Shown piece by piece: positions 1 through 7,494 of a stretch of DNA of 64,000 nucleotides (position 1 is the stretch's first letter; each line of letters opens with the position of its first letter). This DNA comes from an uncultured Elusimicrobia bacterium (lineage in GTDB: Bacteria; Elusimicrobiota; Elusimicrobia; UBA1565; UBA9628). The translations under genes were made by a program, and so were the position numbers. Under the pieces are notes generated by a model. That model was not told where the DNA came from and made no database searches. It was given only the letters and a program-made list of their open reading frames with translations. Location: NCBI GenBank assembly GCA_903830945.1, contig CAIKVT010000029.1, positions 185,278-249,277 of the forward strand, in the 5' to 3' direction.

Positions 1-1821
1 CAGCTCTACGCGGAGTTCAAGTCGCTGTTCCCGGAGAATGCCGTCGAGTTCTTCATCTCCTACTACGACTACTACCAGCCCGAAGCCTATGTCCCGTCCA
101 CGGACACCTATATCGAAAAAGACTCCGCCATCAACGACCGCATCGACCGCCTGCGCCTGAAATGCACCAGCTCTTTACTCGCGCGCCGGGATGTGATCGT
201 GGTAGCCTCGGTCTCCTGCATCTACAACATCGGCGCTCCCGAGAACTACCGCAACGCCTCCATCCCCTTGCAGGTGGGCTACCAGACCACGCGGACCAAG
301 CTCGTGGAAGACCTGGTCAAGATTCATTACGAGCGCAACGAGACCGAGTTCCTGCGCGGGCGCTTCCGAGTCAAAGGCGCGCTGGTCGACGTCTTCCCCG
401 CCTATATGGAGACTGCCCTGCGCGTGGAACTGGGCGATAAAGGCGTGGCGGCCATCACGGAGTTCGACCCCCTGACCGGAGACAAGCTGAAGTCCTTGGA
501 ACGGGAGTGGATCTACCCGGCCAAGCACTTCATCACGCCTGGGGAGCAGTTGGAGACGGCCCTGGCCTCAATACAGGCCGAGCTCAAGGAGCGTCTAGAG
601 GCCTTCAAAAGCCAGGGCAAGCTGCTGGAGGCCCAACGGCTGGAGCAGCGCACGCGCTACGACATGGAGATGCTCCAGCAGATGGGCTTCTGCCACGGCA
701 TCGAGAACTACTCCCGCCATCTCTCGGGTCGGCCGGCCGGAGAGCGGCCCTTCTGCCTGCTCGATTTCTTCCCCAAGGACCATCTGCTCATCGTGGACGA
801 ATCGCACGTGTCCATCCCGCAGATCAACGGCATGTACGAAGGCGACCGCTCCCGCAAGCAGACCTTGGTGGACTTCGGCTTCCGCCTGCCTTCGGCTTTG
901 GACAACCGGCCTCTCAAGTTCTCCGAGTTCGAGGCCCTGGCCGGGCAGAGGATCTACGTCTCGGCCACGCCCGGGCCCTACGAGCTAAAGAAAACCACGG
1001 GCCAAGTCGTCGAGCAGGTCATCCGCCCCACAGGATTGGTGGACCCGGAAGTCTTGGTAGTGCCAAGCGAAGGACAGATCGACGACCTCATCGGGCGCAT
1101 CCGAGGCCGGGTGGAGCGGAAGGAACGGACCTTGGTGACGACCTTGACCAAGCGCACCGCCGAGGACCTGGCGCGATTCCTAAGCGAGAAGGGCTTGCGC
1201 GTGCGCTACCTGCACAGCGACATCGACTCTTTGGAGCGCATCGAAATATTGCGGGACCTGCGCTTAGGAAAGTTCGACGTGCTGGTAGGCATCAACCTGC
1301 TGCGCGAAGGCTTGGATCTGCCGGAAGTGTCCTTGGTGGCGATTTTGGGCGCGGACCATGAGGGGTTCCTGCGCTCGGAAACGACCTTGATCCAGATCGC
1401 GGGCCGAGCCGCGCGCAATGTGGGCAGTTTGGTAGTGCTCTACGCGGATGAGCGCACGGGCTCGATGCGGCGGGCCATCGCCGAGATGGACCGGCGCAGG
1501 CGCAAGCAGCTGGAGCATAACGAGAAGCACCATATCACGCCGCGCACCATCGTCAAGGCCGTCTCGGATCTAGAAGAGTTCCAGTCCACGGCCAAGCGCC
1601 AGGGGCTGGAGGTGCTGCGCCGCACGGAGCGGCCGCTTTCGGCAAAGGAGATCCCGGGACTGGCGGCCGAGATCGAGTCTCGCATGCGCGAGGCGGCGGA
1701 AAACCTGGACTTCGAGCTGGCTATGATGCTGCGCGACGAGTGGCTGGAACTAAAAGAGATGGCGGCGATGGGGCCCAAGCCGGTCATCAAGGGCCCGGAA
1801 CAGAAGCGCCGGTTCCGGTAG
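1..1821 (+). CDS. uvrB: UvrB, excinuclease ABC subunit B (5' end outside window)
   Basis: DNA-damage recognition helicase-like subunit of the UvrABC nucleotide excision repair complex. The frame is open from base 1, and the first visible residues carry the beta-hairpin region (YYDYYQPEAYVP). This is followed by IYVSATPGPYEL, the helicase block GINLLREGLDLPEVSLVAIL, GFLRSETTLIQIAGRAARN, and a C-terminal UVR domain (about the last 60 residues, EIESRMREAAENLDFELAMM). 606 residues are visible against roughly 660-680 for the family, so only the N-terminus with Walker A is missing. The tail of this gene also exists as a shortened copy at 15910-16062. Family identity is certain. Confidence 0.97.
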   Translation, partial: QLYAEFKSLFPENAVEFFISYYDYYQPEAYVPSTDTYIEKDSAINDRIDRLRLKCTSSLLARRDVIVVASVSCIYNIGAPENYRNASIPLQVGYQTTRTKLVEDLVKIHYERNETEFLRGRFRVKGALVDVFPAYMETALRVELGDKGVAAITEFDPLTGDKLKSLEREWIYPAKHFITPGEQLETALASIQAELKERLEAFKSQGKLLEAQRLEQRTRYDMEMLQQMGFCHGIENYSRHLSGRPAGERPFCLLDFFPKDHLLIVDESHVSIPQINGMYEGDRSRKQTLVDFGFRLPSALDNRPLKFSEFEALAGQRIYVSATPGPYELKKTTGQVVEQVIRPTGLVDPEVLVVPSEGQIDDLIGRIRGRVERKERTLVTTLTKRTAEDLARFLSEKGLRVRYLHSDIDSLERIEILRDLRLGKFDVLVGINLLREGLDLPEVSLVAILGADHEGFLRSETTLIQIAGRAARNVGSLVVLYADERTGSMRRAIAEMDRRRRKQLEHNEKHHITPRTIVKAVSDLEEFQSTAKRQGLEVLRRTERPLSAKEIPGLAAEIESRMREAAENLDFELAMMLRDEWLELKEMAAMGPKPVIKGPEQKRRFR

Positions 1822-1843
1822 GGTCGGACGCCCATCTCGACCT

Positions 1844-1895
1844 GATTGTAGAAATAACCCCGCTTTGAGCACCTCGCCGCGGCCTGGGCCCAAAG
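1844..1895 (+). repeat. Shortened copy of the palindromic intergenic repeat
   Basis: The first ~41 bases (gattgtagaaataaccccgc onward) match the start of the two ~209-bp repeats at 4944 and 7127 in the same direction. It then jumps to a tgggcccaaag segment that matches the centre of the 4944 copy, so it looks like an internally deleted copy. It lies 22 bases after the uvrB stop, at the left edge of the accessory island. Confidence 0.75.
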
Positions 1896-1907
1896 AGCTT
1901 TGGTTGG

Positions 1908-1921
1908 GGGTCTTAAGACCC
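1908..1921. promoter_or_regulatory. 14-bp perfect palindrome upstream of the Sel1 gene
   Basis: The 14-base sequence gggtcttaagaccc is its own reverse complement. It lies just upstream of a candidate -10 (TAAACT, 1945-1950) that sits 6 bases before the GTG at 1957. It could be an operator; there is no T-run, so it is not a terminator. The role is inferred from position only. Confidence 0.35.
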
Positions 1922-1956
1922 TCACGCGGTCGGTATTAGGCTGATAAACTATCATT

Positions 1957-2925
1957 GTGAAGATAAGCCACAGAAAAGAGATGTTTCGTTCACTCATCAA
2001 GATCCTTCCTGTCATCATCATGTTCGCGTCCTGCGCCGCTGTTTACGCAGCCGGGACATTGAATGATGGAGAAACGGCATACCAGAACAAGGACTATGCG
2101 CAGGCGATAGCCATACTTGCGCCTTTAGCCGCTCAAGGCGTCCCGGAAGCCCAGAATGCCATGGGGGAGATGTCCTATTTTGGGTTCGGCATGGCTCGGG
2201 ATTATGCCAAAGCCGCTAAATTCTTCACAGGTTCAGCAGCCCAGGGCAATGCCTGGGGGGAGTATTGGATCGGCGAGCTTTATTTTTGGGGACGGGGCGT
2301 GCCCCGGAACTACCTATTGGCTTTCTGCTATCTCTCCCAAGCTGATGCCGCGGGGATCTTCAAGGCGCAAGCGCGTCTCGGGCAGATGTATTACGAAGGC
2401 AAAGGCGTCCCGCGGAACTACAAGTCGGCTTTCCGCTATCTGTCCAAGGCTGATGCCACAGGGGTGCTCCAGGCGACATCTCTGCTCGGCCAGATGTATT
2501 GTGAAGGTAAAGGCGTCATCCGGGACTACGATAAGGCTTTCGCGCTTTTATCCGTTTCGGCTTCAGCCGATAACGCTTGGGGAGATTACCTGTTCGGCGA
2601 CATGTATCTCAACGGCAACGGCACAAGGCAGGATTACGCTAAGGCCATGTTCTATTTCCAACGCTCCGCGGCCCAGAAGGTCGCGCAAGCGCAGACGGCC
2701 ATCGGCACGATGTATCATGACGGCTTGGGCGTTGCCAAGGATTACGACAAGGCGCGCTACTGGTACACTTTGGCCGCGGAGCAGGGCAACGGCTGGGCGC
2801 AATATCTCCTTGGCGAGATGTGTTTCAACGGCGAAGGGGCCCCGAGCAATCCCGGGGAGGCCAGGAAATGGCTGCGCAAAGCCTATGCCCAGGGCGTGAT
2901 GCCGGCGGCAGCGCACCTTTGGTGA
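1957..2925 (+). CDS. Exported Sel1-repeat (SLR) protein
   Basis: About seven Sel1-like repeats of ~36 residues (pattern A-x-x-x-L-G-x-M-Y-x-x-G-x-G-V-x-x-D-Y-x-K-A) fill the protein after an N-terminal hydrophobic export signal (IKILPVIIMFASCAAVYA). The Cys in FASC could be a weak lipobox. Sel1 proteins are TPR-like scaffolds for protein contacts, often in envelope or signalling roles; the partner here is unknown. The GTG at 1957 lies 6 bases after a TAAACT box, which suits a leaderless message; the alternative ATG at 1981 gives a more ordinary signal peptide but has only a GAG directly before it. It stands alone between uvrB and the IS110 remnant. Confidence 0.85.
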   Translation: MKISHRKEMFRSLIKILPVIIMFASCAAVYAAGTLNDGETAYQNKDYAQAIAILAPLAAQGVPEAQNAMGEMSYFGFGMARDYAKAAKFFTGSAAQGNAWGEYWIGELYFWGRGVPRNYLLAFCYLSQADAAGIFKAQARLGQMYYEGKGVPRNYKSAFRYLSKADATGVLQATSLLGQMYCEGKGVIRDYDKAFALLSVSASADNAWGDYLFGDMYLNGNGTRQDYAKAMFYFQRSAAQKVAQAQTAIGTMYHDGLGVAKDYDKARYWYTLAAEQGNGWAQYLLGEMCFNGEGAPSNPGEARKWLRKAYAQGVMPAAAHLW

Positions 2926-3164
2926 TCCATCACTGACACCTGCGGTGGCGAGATTGACGCGGGGGTGTCTTTCCTACCAGTTGCCATCCAAAGTATTGGC
3001 TGGCCGCATGTGATTCTAGAGCTAGATTTATTTAATCGGAAATTTATTATTTTAATCAGCAATTGATTGTAGATAGAATGAACGAGCCAGTACCCCAATA
3101 ATTCAGTATAACGTGGGTTGCTCCGAGGGGAGCCTATCCACACAGAACATGGAGGTACCAGCTC
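2926..3164 (+). mobile_element. Non-coding left end of the IS110 element (possible bridge-RNA region)
   Basis: This 239-base AT-richer stretch has no reading frame and lies directly upstream of the IS110 transposase. In IS110-group elements the non-coding end upstream of the transposase encodes the bridge RNA (established for the family). A hairpin is visible at 3113-3141: GCTCC/GGAGC with a GAGG loop inside a GTGG/CCAC outer stem. The exact left terminus and the RNA ends cannot be fixed by eye. The element is inactive today because the transposase is broken. Confidence 0.4.
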
Positions 3165-4196
3165 ATGGACAATTGTATCACAGTCGTAGGCCTGGACGTG
3201 CACAAGGATTCCATCGTGGCGGCGGTCTTGCCGTCCACAGCGAACCGCCCGACGGAAACCATCCAGATCGAGAACCAACCGAAAGCGGTGGAGAAGCTGA
3301 TCCGCCGTCTGACCCAGAGAGGACCCGCTGAATTCGTCTACGAAGCGGGTCCTTGCGGGTACGCCATGCAGAGACATCTCACGCAGATGGGCCACCGTTG
3401 CGTGGTCATCGCTCCGGGGCTGATCCCCGTGCGGCCCGGCGACCGAGTCAAGACTGACCGGCGAGACGCGGAGAAACTGGCCAAGCTCTACCGCGCGGGC
3501 GAATTGACGCCCATCCATATCCCCACGAGGCGCTGAGAGGGGGCCCGTGACTTGGTCCGCAGCCGGGAGGACGCCCTGGTGGACTGGCTGAGGGCGCGCA
3601 ATCGTCTGGGAAAGTTCCTGCTGCGTCAAGGACGCGTGTTCCGCGAAACCAGAACCTGGGGCGTCAAGCACCGGGAATGGCTGGTATCGCAGCGCTTCGA
3701 CTGGCCGGAGCATCAGCAAGCCTTCGACGCGCATCGCAGAAGCTTCGATGAATCCGAGACGCGCTTAAAAGCATTGAACGAACAGCTCCAAGAACTGGCC
3801 CAGCAGGATCCCTACCGCCTGCCGGTCCAATATCTACGCGCGCTCAAGGGAGTCAACACGCTGGGCGCCCTGACGCTCGTCGTGGAAACACAGGAATTCC
3901 GGCGCTTCCTCACCGCGCCGGCCTTCATGTCCTACAGCGGTTTGGTCTGCTCGGAACACAGCTCCGCCGGCAGGATCCAGCGCGGCAGCATCACCAAGGT
4001 CGGCAACGCCCATGTACGCCGCGTCCTGGTCGAGGCGGCTTGGTGCTGCCGACACGGCCAGGGGGTGAGCGCGGATTTAGCGGCCAGACGTGCGGTCGGC
4101 CAAGTGAGGTCCACTAACATATTCATGTTCCTCTTCGCCGTTTGGTTTGTGGTGTGTCGGGTATACTGCGGTTGGTGTGTAGGTAAACCCCCTTGA
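3165..4196 (+). pseudogene. IS110-family transposase, interrupted and 3'-truncated
   Basis: The N-terminal DEDD RuvC-like domain is clear (GLDVHKDSIVAA, FVYEAGPCGY, KTDRRDAEKLA), as is the C-terminal Transposase_20 domain with its Ser motif (LKGVNTLGALTLVV ... SSAGRIQRGSITKVGNAHVRR). A TGA at 3534-3536 splits it in frame; translation resumes as EGARDLVRSRED in the same frame. A simple nonsense change or a pair of compensating indels around acgaggcgctgagaggggg would explain it. Homology stops near 4100 (after AARRAVGQ), and the remaining tail to 4196 is not IS110-like, so roughly the last 80-90 residues are gone. The start has a good site, GGAGG 9 bases before ATG 3165. Confidence 0.9.
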
Positions 4197-4221
4197 AAAG
4201 TTATCATTTATGGTATATACT
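4193..4221 (+). promoter_or_regulatory. Promoter of the brnT/brnA pair (leaderless type)
   Basis: TTGAAA (4193-4198), 17-base spacer, TATACT (4216-4221), then 6 bases to the ATG at 4228. The predicted transcript starts at or next to the start codon, and no ribosome binding site is present. Confidence 0.6.
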
Positions 4222-4227
4222 GATATT

Positions 4228-4521
4228 ATGTAGTTCGACTGGGACGAAAACAAAGCCAAAATAAATGCCACGAAACACGGCATTTCCTTTGATGTTGCGA
4301 TCATGGCATTTGATGATCCATTCCAGCTGAGAGCCCCTGATTTAAAACATTCAAGCCCGCACGAAAAACGAAAATGGTTGATCGGAGAGGCCGATGTGGG
4401 CGTCTTGGTAATAATTTTTACCATTCGCCTACCAGAAAATATCTATCGAATTATCAGCGCAAGGAAAGCCAATCGCCGCGAGAGGAGGCTATATGAACAG
4501 AATAAAGGAATTTCCTTTTAA
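4228..4521 (+). pseudogene. brnT: BrnT-family ribonuclease toxin with a stop at codon 2
   Basis: The translated frame matches BrnT (RelE-like toxin) over its whole length: FDWDENKAKINATKHGISF at the N-terminus, HEKRKWLIG and IYRIISARKANRRERRLYE at the C-terminus. The expected start is M-Q-F-x-W-D-E; here ATG 4228 is followed by TAG, so a CAG-to-TAG change at codon 2 is the simplest reading. The next in-frame ATG (4303) would remove the N-terminal third. The toxin is therefore probably silenced, while everything downstream is undamaged, which suggests a recent event. Its end overlaps the antitoxin start by 29 bases. Confidence 0.85.
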
Positions 4522-4798
4522 GCAGGCCCATCGAGTCTCAAGCCGTGAGGTCGAGATAGCCCGGAAGGCTATTGAAACCAAGTTGGGAATCAAAAGACCT
4601 AGCCGTGGACGGCCTTCCAAGGGACTCGACAAATACCAACCTATTCAGATACGCCTCCACCCAAAAGCCCTTCGCTGGGCTAAGACCGAGGCCGAACATC
4701 GAGGGATTGGCTACCAAACGCTTATCAACGATGTTCTCCTACACCAGGTGGGCCGGGCGCATACCTGGACCGGCAGGAGTCCACGGGCGACATATTGA
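4493..4798 (+). CDS. brnA: BrnA-like antitoxin (ribbon-helix-helix)
   Basis: A 101-residue partner of the BrnT toxin. BrnA antitoxins bind the toxin and repress their own promoter through a C-terminal RHH fold; here that part is YQPIQIRLHPKALRWAKTEAEHRGIGYQTLINDVL, residues ~45-85. A good ribosome site (GAGGAGG, 4 bases before ATG) lies inside the end of brnT, the usual coupled arrangement. The last ~12 residues (HTWTGRSPRATY) do not look like the family and may be read-through into neighbouring DNA. The gene looks intact even though its toxin has a nonsense codon. Confidence 0.75.
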   Translation: MNRIKEFPFKQAHRVSSREVEIARKAIETKLGIKRPSRGRPSKGLDKYQPIQIRLHPKALRWAKTEAEHRGIGYQTLINDVLLHQVGRAHTWTGRSPRATY

Positions 4799-4943
4799 TA
4801 ATGAGGACTCAGCGACTTAAGCGGGTGCTGACTGGCCGCGCGGTCCTCGGCCCGGGACTCGTGGGCCTGCGGACCGCACAGCATTGATTTGAGTTGCTGG
4901 TAGCCGGGCCATGTCCGAACCTGGCCCGCGTCAGCGGGGTGGT
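4799..4943. other. Intergenic stretch between brnA and the repeat
   Basis: No gene, hairpin with T-run or clear promoter is seen. It is unlike the DNA in front of the other repeat copies, which helps place the left repeat edge at 4944. Confidence 0.5.
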
Positions 4944-5153
4944 GATTGTAGAAATAACCCCGCTTCGAGCTCCTCGCCGCCCCAGGATCATCCCTTCGGC
5001 CTCCCCCCTTCCGACTTCGGGCCCCCTTGGGGCCCAAAGTCGCTACAATACAATAACACGAAGCCTGGAAAAACGCCGGCCGGTCGGCCGAGTTCCGGCT
5101 CTAGGCAACGGCCCGCCTAAGCGGCTGGCAGGTCATCGTCACCGGGAGGATTG
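4944..5153 (+). repeat. Palindromic intergenic repeat, copy 2 (left of AbiE)
   Basis: About 210 bases, nearly identical to 7127-7334 in the same direction. From gattgtagaaataacccc to gtcaccgggaggattg it differs by roughly a dozen substitutions and two small indels. It contains a long inverted repeat at 5012-5042 (one mismatch), an imperfect ggccggtcggcc at 5078-5089 and an imperfect ccgcctaagcgg at 5113-5124. All three are perfect palindromes in the other copy, so this copy looks slightly decayed. It ends 22 bases from the AbiEii stop. Confidence 0.9.
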
Positions 5154-5175
5154 GGAGAATCCGCGGGCACGCCGC

Positions 5176-6084
5176 TTATAGCCCCAACTTGTTCTTGAGT
5201 GCGAGGAGTTGGTCCCGGTACTTCGCTTTGTCCATCTTCTGGATATTCTGCAGCTTCCATTGGATGGCCGGCAACTTCTCGATGCCCGGCTGATCCATGA
5301 GGCTCCAGTCCGGATGGCATTCTTTGACCGAGATCAGGAACTTCTTCTCCGGGTCTGTAAGGTCGGTCCTCAAACGGGCGATAAGCCTCTCGTGGGCTTC
5401 GGTCAATTCCTCGTACGTCACGGACTCAGCCGTCATTTCTTCGAGTTGAGATTCGAACAGGGCCCTCACATCCTTTCTCGGTGGGTCGAAAAGCTCATGC
5501 ATCGGGCGGTCATGGCTGACCAGGCACACGACGAAGGCCTTTCTGATCGAGGGAGTGATGCCCTCGTTGTCGAGCAACGACTTGACATCAAAAAGGTCCC
5601 GCGGATGCTGCCGGTCCAGCGCGGCGCAAATCTTGCCGCCGAAGATCTCCCCATCCGAAAGGGTCCTCGCGGAAAGCGACATCCCGAACTTCACCACGGC
5701 ATTCTTCGAGAGTGTTCGTCGTACCGGCGGCTCCAGCGCGCCGCGCATAACAAGATTGGGCTCGATTTTCACTTCACACTCGTCTCCCCGGACGATCAAC
5801 TTGGAAATAAACCCTGCCAGCCAGTGTTCCCGCACCTTGACGCCTGGGATCGCCTTGCCGGTAGCGATCTTGATGCGGGCAAGCGCCTGGCTGATTCCGC
5901 GCAGAGATTCTTCCCGAGGCTCTATAGGGAGGTACGTCAGGTCGATGTCTACCGAGAGCCTCGGCATATCGCGAAGGAAGAAGTTGATCGCCGTGCCGCC
6001 CTTGAGGGCGAAGCAATCTTCTTTCGCGACCTGCGGCATCACCCTCAGCATGAGCCGGGCCTGCTCAACGAAGCGCGTATTCAT
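5176..6084 (-). CDS. abiEii: AbiEii/AbiGii-type nucleotidyltransferase toxin
   Basis: Toxin of a type IV AbiE toxin-antitoxin and phage-exclusion system. Family members are nucleotidyltransferases of the DUF1814 group; characterised relatives modify tRNA ends. Visible motifs are the substrate-strand region FALKGGTAINFFLRDMPRLSVDIDLTYLP (residues ~26-54, with the G-x-x-x-N and D-x-D-L signature) and a later DLFDVKSLLDNEG helix typical of the family. Length 302 residues is normal. The start overlaps the stop of the antitoxin by 4 bases (ATGA), so the two are translationally coupled with the antitoxin first. It appears intact and is bracketed together with its antitoxin by two long direct repeats. 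Confidence 0.93.
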   Translation of the reverse strand: MNTRFVEQARLMLRVMPQVAKEDCFALKGGTAINFFLRDMPRLSVDIDLTYLPIEPREESLRGISQALARIKIATGKAIPGVKVREHWLAGFISKLIVRGDECEVKIEPNLVMRGALEPPVRRTLSKNAVVKFGMSLSARTLSDGEIFGGKICAALDRQHPRDLFDVKSLLDNEGITPSIRKAFVVCLVSHDRPMHELFDPPRKDVRALFESQLEEMTAESVTYEELTEAHERLIARLRTDLTDPEKKFLISVKECHPDWSLMDQPGIEKLPAIQWKLQNIQKMDKAKYRDQLLALKNKLGL

Positions 6085-6881
6085 GGGACCTCGCTAGTCG
6101 TGGCCGGCTCGCCCTTGGGCGTGACCGTTATCTGATACTTCGAATCGAAGCGTCCTCCCTTCACTATCGAGCGCTTGCCTTTGCCCAGGTCCACACGGGA
6201 GACGTTGAGGCTCTTGGCCCATTCATGGCCGGCTTCCTCGGCAAGGAACAGGAACAACCGCTTGGCCTTCACCGATCCGCAGACCTCCAGCAGTTCCTGG
6301 ACCAGTTCGGCGCGCAGCGTCGTCAGTCCTTCCATCATGAGGCGCGCATCGCCGAACAACTCGGATATCCGCACCTCATGGACAAGCTCAAGCATCGCTC
6401 GTTCCGGCGAGGAGAGCCGTATGGGATACTCTCCGACCGGCCTTGGCGTCAAGCCAGCCTCCATCCGACCCGGGAACAGGTCGGCGGCGGTATAACGGAA
6501 GGTGACGTTCCAAGGAAACCGGAGAAACCACGCAGGCAAGCGCGTGCCTTTGGGCGCATAAAGGCGGACCGTGCCGCCTTCCCGCATTCGTACGAAATGT
6601 CCGTAGCCTTGTATCTCAAGCGCCCTTCTTCCCCCCACATGGACGGGCACGCCGAGTTGGAACTGGACGGCATGCAAGGCGCCCGTCCAATCCACGGTAT
6701 CGTCCAAGCGAGCGTAAGCGCCCCGGGCTATGCGCCGGACCCACCTGGACCGTTCATAGGTATTGACCAGGAAGCGCGAGACCCCTTGCTTTGTTAACCA
6801 AGGCTGGGTCGCGACCATGCCTTTTGGCCAGTGCGTGAGGAGTTCGTGCAATTTCTTACGGGTTTCTTTTCTCTTTGGCAT
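6081..6881 (-). CDS. abiEi: AbiEi-type antitoxin
   Basis: Antitoxin and autorepressor of the AbiE system. The N-terminal ~75 residues form the expected winged helix (KKLHELLTHWPKGMVATQPWLTKQGVSRFLVNTYERSRWVRRIARGAY), followed by the AbiEi C-terminal part (ALHAVQFQLGVPVHVGGRRALEIQGYGHF, SSPERAMLELVHEVRISE). Length 266 is usual. It is the first gene of the pair and its promoter region is AT-rich. No ribosome binding site precedes the ATG; a TAAAAT box lies 6 bases in front, which suggests a leaderless message. Confidence 0.9.
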   Translation of the reverse strand: MPKRKETRKKLHELLTHWPKGMVATQPWLTKQGVSRFLVNTYERSRWVRRIARGAYARLDDTVDWTGALHAVQFQLGVPVHVGGRRALEIQGYGHFVRMREGGTVRLYAPKGTRLPAWFLRFPWNVTFRYTAADLFPGRMEAGLTPRPVGEYPIRLSSPERAMLELVHEVRISELFGDARLMMEGLTTLRAELVQELLEVCGSVKAKRLFLFLAEEAGHEWAKSLNVSRVDLGKGKRSIVKGGRFDSKYQITVTPKGEPATTSEVP

Positions 6882-6887
6882 AGGTTT

Positions 6888-6915
6888 ATTTTACTGGTTA
6901 TTATATTATGACCAA
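6888..6915 (-). promoter_or_regulatory. Candidate leaderless promoter of abiEi
   Basis: On the minus strand TTGGTC (6910-6915), 16 bases, TAAAAT (6888-6893), 6 bases, then ATG at 6881. The -35 box is weak; the -10 to ATG spacing matches other genes of this window. Confidence 0.45.
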
Positions 6916-6969
6916 CTTAACAAAAAGATATATGCAATGAACTCTCAATTTAAATATGTATAGTTTTGA

Positions 6970-6998
6970 TTAGCATAACTACTCATATTGACTGTCAA
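6970..6998 (-). promoter_or_regulatory. Alternative upstream promoter for abiEi
   Basis: Minus strand: a perfect TTGACA (6993-6998) followed after 15-17 bases by TATGCT or TGCTAA. It would give a leader of about 80 bases. Either this or the box next to the start may be used. Confidence 0.35.
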
Positions 6999-7126
6999 TA
7001 TAAACCATACCACTAGTTCACTTGGTTTTCAAGGGACCACCGGGGCTGTTTCAAGTATCGGTCCAGATCGATGGAAAATCAGGAGTGGCAAGCTTCGGCG
7101 CCGTCCGGATAGTTCCATTTAAAATA

Positions 7127-7334
7127 GATTGAGAAATAACCCCGCTTTGAGCTCCTTGCCGCGCCAGGATCATCCCTTCGGCCTCCCCCTTCCGACTTCG
7201 GGCCCCCTTGGGGCCCGAAGTCGCTACAATACAATAACACGGAGCCTGAAAAAATGCCGGCCGATCGGCCAAGTTCCGGCTCTAGGCAACGGCCCGCCTA
7301 GGCGGCTGGCAGGTCATCGTCGCCGGGAGGATTG
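7127..7334 (+). repeat. Palindromic intergenic repeat, copy 3 (right of AbiE)
   Basis: 208 bases, same direction as the copy at 4944. It contains three perfect palindromes: arms cgacttcgggcccc and ggggcccgaagtcg with a CTT loop (7193-7223), ggccgatcggcc (7259-7270) and ccgcctaggcgg (7294-7305). There is no open frame with coding character and no transposase. The structure suits a REP- or MITE-like element moved in trans, or a structured RNA. The following 7335-7494 holds no gene or clear signal. Confidence 0.9.
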
Positions 7335-7494
7335 ATAGCGCAGCCACATTTGCCTACGAATCATCCCCACACTCCTTTGCAGGGACAAAGAAAGCCATGA
7401 CAGCGCCCAGGGTCATGTTTATTCGCCTTTTTATCTCCCTATAATAATGACTCGATTTATGGATTCATAATTACACGGAAATGGAAATGCGGCG

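Noticed and set aside
3534..3536. TGA in the transposase or TAG in brnT as recoded sense codons
   Set aside because: Housekeeping genes in the window end at TGA, TAG and TAA with normal family lengths, so no stop codon is reassigned; both are read as inactivating changes.
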